Assembly: GCA_963965975.1 (NCBI GenBank)
Contig: OZ014411.1
Span: 9,487,501 to 9,551,500 of the forward strand
DNA: 64,000 nucleotides
From: Xestospongia bergquistia
Taxonomy: Eukaryota; Porifera; Demospongiae; Haplosclerida; Petrosiidae
Reading direction: 5' to 3'
The translations under genes and the position numbers were made by a program. Below the pieces are notes generated by a model, which was not told the DNA's origin, made no database searches, and worked only from the letters and a program-made list of their open reading frames with translations. Shown here in pieces: positions 60,034 through 64,000 of this stretch (positions within the stretch are counted from its first letter, which is position 1; the number at the start of each line of letters is the position of its first letter).

Positions 60034-60872
60034 ATGATACAGATCCTATCACTGTTGGTTGTCCTCTTACTAACTGTAGAACAATGTGCTACTGCTGCTG
60101 TACAAGGTAATCTTATTGTTTTAAAACTATTCATTTCCAATCCATTTATTATAGAAACCAGTCGAGATGAGATGTACCTCTCCTACACCAAATGTCACTA
60201 CCAACACACCTTATATTCAAATACTACAAAGACGTGATGGTTGTGATGGCATACAAGGTCCTCCTGGACCAGCTGGTACACCTAAAAAAGATGGTATCAA
60301 TGGCAAAAATGGCATTAAAGGAGACAAAGGAGAGCCTGGACCACGAGAACCTCCTGGACCAAGAAATAGAGGTGTGGTCTTTACTAGATGGGGATATACC
60401 ACCTGTCCTATAACCAATGATACAGAATTTCTTTATAAAGGGAAAGCTGCTGGGAATTCTTGGGACAAAACTTGAGGTGGAGCTAACTACATTTGTCTAC
60501 CTGATAAACCTGAGTTTCTATCCTATACACCTGGTATAACTGATGACCAATCCTACGTACATGGAGCAGAATATTATGTTAACAATAATGATGCTCTAGC
60601 AACACTTCACAATCACAATGTCCCCTGTGTTGTATGTTATGTTTCCGCTAGAATATCATATCTAATGATACCAGCTAAGATTACATGTCCAAAAACATGG
60701 ACCACAGAATATCAAGGTTACCTCATGACCCAGCATTATGCCCACAAACGTAATGCTGTCTATGAATGTGTTGATAAAGATGCTGAATCTATTCCTGGAA
60801 GTATTGCTCATACTAATGGTGCTTTATTCTACTGGCACAAACAAGTATATATACCAGCTATCAGAATCACTT
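60034..60872 (+). pseudogene. Short-chain collagen C4-like, dead copy 4
   Basis: The signal peptide (start 60034) and 48-nt candidate intron are intact. A 2-nt loss at about 60165-60172 (GATGAGATGT for GATAAGAGATGT) shifts the frame. A TGA replaces GGA in the GGGANY motif (near 60473). The gene ends in unrelated sequence after GALFY (near 60832), losing the last cysteines. The collagen triplets (about 60233-60365) also contain a Gly-breaking TPKKDG. Confidence 0.87.
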
Positions 60873-61079
60873 AAATAATATCAATGATATGTTATATATT
60901 TGTGCTATTATGTACGAATGATCCAATTGCCATTCCTAATATCTTGTTGTATTCTTTGTATTGGACTAATATTGGCCATCCCTACATTTATTTCATCTTT
61001 AGGAAACATTTTTATTTACTTCTTACATGTACAATATAAACACATGTATTATGTATTATATAAAACATGTGTAGTATTG

Positions 61080-61475
61080 TAACTTACATATTTTGCAATA
61101 CTGAGTTCAGATGATCTTGTGTTTCACTTGCATGTTTTTGATCTCTGGTGGAGACATACCAAAATCTAACTTTTAAAAAAAGAACACTGTATCAAATTTA
61201 AAATGTAAATGTATTAAATTAGAATATCATTACTGTCAGTTAGACTATTATACTAACTTAACATATAATATGTACATGTGTAATTATTCTTACATACTAT
61301 CCATCTTGTCATACGTTCTAATGACAGTGTCTCACAAGGTAGTTCACCACTCAAATTTGGATTGAGGAGGAGAACCTGACAGATTTAGTACTTGTTATTG
61401 ATGAAGTTGATCTGTTGTGTCTAAAGAACACTTACACAAATATAAGTCAGCTTGAGCAACAATCTAAAGGAGATA
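61080..61475 (-). pseudogene. Unrecognised gene, copy 3, two 5' exon remnants
   Basis: On the minus strand, about 61470-61300 is a degenerate version of the first exon at 56712-56507 (pieces around LSGELPCETLSLERM, with deletions). About 61145-61085 is the small second exon (RDQKHASETQDHLNSVLQN) with a good GTAAGT donor. No later exons follow; the sequence to the left is the truncated collagen copy 4. Confidence 0.6.
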
Positions 61476-62079
61476 AAGGAATGTCAAAATAGGTATGTTT
61501 AATGCTGTCTTGAAAAGTTAAAACATTAACCTTAAGTATACATACTTAAAGCTACAAATGATTGTGTCTATTAAATACACTCACTTTAAAACAATTTATG
61601 AAATAAAAGTTTTTAGAGTACTCACATTTAGTAAATATTAATTTAGTTGCTAAAAATGCTAAACTTAGCACACAGAAATAATTGTAGATATAAACCAAAT
61701 AAGGTAGAAGTGATCACTTTAAGAAAAACAGCTAAAAAGTAATAAAATACATATATTGATTAGTTAATAGATTATGTTCTCCTAAAATAGTAAACTATAG
61801 CTATAGAAATAAATATAAACCTAAAAATGTCAATTATAATAATGTTTGTTGTAGAGACAGATAAACTTTTATAATTACACATTATCTATTTTTATTGATT
61901 GACATGAAAGATGACAAAAAAGGTGTTGAGCCTTAGACAAGTTTTGACTCCAAGGCAAAATAAATCAACAGAGATTTAGTAAAAGTAACTCATTTAGCAA
62001 GAAACACAATATAAACTGTAAACACTAAAATGATAATTCTGATATGATATTATTGAATAATTATATGATAAGACAACAC
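61476..62079. other. Intergenic
   Basis: AT-rich spacer, no gene or repeat recognised. Confidence 0.5.
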
Positions 62080-62430
62080 TCTAAATCAACATGTCCTTTG
62101 ATTTAAGTCTTCCTTGACCACTTAACCTAACCACTGTACTGATAACAACTACATCTGTGAGACAAGGGAAGGTCTTAATGTATACACTGTCATCATAGAG
62201 GATGGTTTTCCCTGACCTTGTTTGTTTCAAGTAACCTAACCACTGTACTAATAACAAATACATCTGTGAGACAAGGGATGGTCTTAACATATACACTGTC
62301 ATCACAGAGGATGGTTTTCCCTGACCTTGTTTCTTTCAAGTAACCTAACCATTGTACTAATAACAACTACATCTGTGAGACAAGGGATGGTCTTAACATA
62401 TACACTGTCATCATAGAGGATGGTTTTCTC
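62080..62430. repeat. ~110-bp minisatellite, array 4 (best preserved)
   Basis: Three consecutive units of about 110 bp, each holding CAAGTAACCTAACCA, CATCTGTGAGACAAGGGA and CATATACACTGTCATCA. The last two units are nearly identical, so expansion here is recent. The units also occur in arrays 1-3. Confidence 0.9.
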
Positions 62431-62699
62431 TTTAACATATCTATCCTTTTATCTCTTTTGATCAAGATATCCAACCCATAAGGAAATGGCTTCTTTCACT
62501 CACACTCTTTGCTCACACCTAGTCTTTAACATAACTAACCTCCTGCTTCCTTTGGTCAAGATAAGGGAATAGCCTCTTTCATTCACTCTTTTTGCTCATA
62601 CCAGCTTTAATGTACCTCTCCTTCTGTCTCCTGTCTCCTTTGGTCACAACGTCAAACCCATAGGGGAATGGCTCACAAACATGTTTACATCTAAAATTT

Positions 62700-62762
62700 T
62701 GGTCAAATTTGTCAACAACCGATTACTATATAAAGAACTGACAGACAGACACTTAAATATTC
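62700..62762 (+). promoter_or_regulatory. Conserved TATA promoter block, collagen copy 5
   Basis: Same block with TATATAAA at 62727-62734 and AGAACTGACAGACAGACACT, about 115 bp before the start codon of the dead gene at 62850. Confidence 0.65.
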
Positions 62763-62849
62763 AAAGACATTCTCTAGAAATTGAAGTAAAGTAAATTTAC
62801 AAGTTCTTCAAGGAAATATCTCCTTCTACATCAAACTATAACTCTCAAT

Positions 62850-63483
62850 ATGATGAAACAGATACTATAACTATTGGTTGCTGTCTTGTTACTAACAACA
62901 GAACAATGTATTACAGCTACTCTAAACGGTATATATGTCATATTGAGTTTTATTTATGTTTACACCTTGTATTTAGAAACCAGTTGAGATAGGAATTGCA
63001 CCTCTCCTACACCAAATATCACTATTAAAATACTTTATATTCAAATATTCCAAGGATATACTAGGTCCTCCTGGACAAGCTGGTCTACCTGGAGGGGATA
63101 GTACAAACAAAAATGATGGAATCAAAGGGGACAGAGGAGAACTGGGACTACAAGGACCTCCAGGACCATGAAGTGATGGTGTTAATGGTAAAGATGGCAA
63201 TAAAGATAACAAAGGAGAACCAGAACTAAGAAATGGAGGTGTGGTCTTTACTAGAAGGGGACGTGCCACCTGTCCTATAATCAATGACAGAGAATTACTT
63301 TACAAAGAGAAAGCTGGTGGAAGTTTTAGGGATCAATCTGGAGGTGGAGCTAACTATATTTGTCTAACTGATAAACCTGAGTTTCTCTCTTATATACCTG
63401 GTATATCTATTCAACAGTCATATTTCTTATTAAATCAAGCCCATCACTACAAAAGGCAAACACTGCATACAATGTTATCTTAG
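62850..63483 (+). pseudogene. Short-chain collagen C4-like, dead copy 5
   Basis: The signal peptide is cut by a TAA seven codons in. The CCAGTTGAG (TGA) form is present near 62984. A TGA follows GLQGPPGP in the collagen region (near 63170). The NC1 domain is open from 63241 (VFTRRGRATCP, GGGANYICLTD) but ends near 63430 at the same break as copy 2, after PGIS. At most a fragment could be made. Confidence 0.85.
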
Positions 63484-64000
63484 CATTATGTCTACAACAT
63501 ATATACTTATAGCAGGTCTCCCTTATACTGAGATATAACCATCTCTAAGTAAATAATAATGGAAAACATGACTACAACAAAACATGTTTCAGAAAAGGAG
63601 ACTCTGCTACAAACTAAATTAATGTTACCATAGTAACAGTATTTTTGATATACACTAATCTATTATACTTACTAAATTCTGTAGAACATATATGGCTTCT
63701 ATAGCTTTGGGGGAAATCTTTCCCACAATCACCTTATTTGGCAAGTGACATAATATGAGATGAAGTTAACTAGGAACAAATAAGTATAATGAGTATATCC
63801 CTATAATTAAGTCATTACTATTATATTATCAATGTGCTATATTATGTTACTAATAGTTTACTGGTATGTACTTACAATAATGAAATCTTTCATTCTATCT
63901 TTATATGTTTGTTTTATATAGAATTTAAACACAGTTCCAACAATAGCATTGACATTAATAGCAAGACAATGGACATTATTTTCATGACCTACATTATATA
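63484..64000 (-). pseudogene. Unrecognised gene, copy 4, 3' exon remnants
   Basis: On the minus strand, 63500-63540 matches the small DGYNSV exon (with a stop), and about 63660-63760 matches the LAN…PKAIE block (frame-broken), in the same order as at 52.35-52.6 kb. The gene would continue beyond the window edge. Confidence 0.45.

Noticed and set aside
58132-60417. Pro/Gly-rich minus-strand ORFs
   Set aside because: They are the antisense frame of Gly-X-Y collagen triplets.
48393-62305. Minus-strand ORFs sharing FPCLSD/VVRLL (48393, 57484, 59612, 62081) as a possible small protein family
   Set aside because: They coincide exactly with the 110-bp minisatellite arrays; the similarity is that of the repeat, and the frames start and stop at random points in the unit.
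48270-62430. CRISPR-like array from regularly spaced repeats
   Set aside because: Units are ~110 bp, contiguous and diverged, with no spacers and no cas genes, in eukaryotic DNA; this is a minisatellite.

Overview
The window looks like a piece of an AT-rich metazoan nuclear genome, most likely a demosponge (Amphimedon-like). The reasons are very short GT-AG introns (about 50-80 nt), collagen-like genes ending in the non-collagenous domain of sponge short-chain collagen C4, and locally expanded class F and class C GPCR families. The organism call is inference; no database was searched. No prokaryotic operons, CRISPR arrays, rRNA or tRNA genes were seen.

Layout. 1-7.6 kb: a Frizzled-like receptor family on + (one intact 10-exon gene at 4006-7639, a decayed copy at 1-1544, and fragments near 2-2.9 kb). 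8.3-14.4 kb (-): an intact 15-exon GABA-B-like receptor. 14.8-23 kb: a mosaic of broken copies of Frizzled-like, GH3 glycosidase, GABA-B-like and beta-helix genes, with a 42-bp perfect palindrome and a ~1.1-kb segment present three times. 23.2-26.9 kb (+): a large single-exon gene joining a GGAI-type beta-helix ectodomain to about nine membrane helices. 27.2-28.7 kb: further GABA-B-like and GH3 remnants. 30.1-30.8 kb (+): a coiled-coil protein with a possible HEPN-type Rx4H motif. 31.7-38.4 kb (-): a second 15-exon GABA-B-like gene with a 1-nt deletion. 39.4-42.7 kb (-): a 3-exon GH3 beta-xylosidase-like gene. 43.8-44.6 kb: another Frizzled-like remnant. 46-64 kb: tandem modules, most with a 110-bp minisatellite, a TATA promoter block and a short-chain collagen gene. 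Only the copy at 57947-58828 is intact. They interleave with minus-strand exons of an unrecognised, repeatedly copied gene.

Nearly all recognisable products are secreted or cell-surface proteins: putative receptors for lipid/Wnt-like and amino-acid-like ligands, a beta-helix membrane protein, a secreted glycosidase and matrix collagens. Intact and dead copies lie side by side, in both orientations and fused to one another, so the locus looks like a fast-evolving surface/matrix gene nursery rather than a co-regulated pathway. Any functional cooperation between these genes is speculative.
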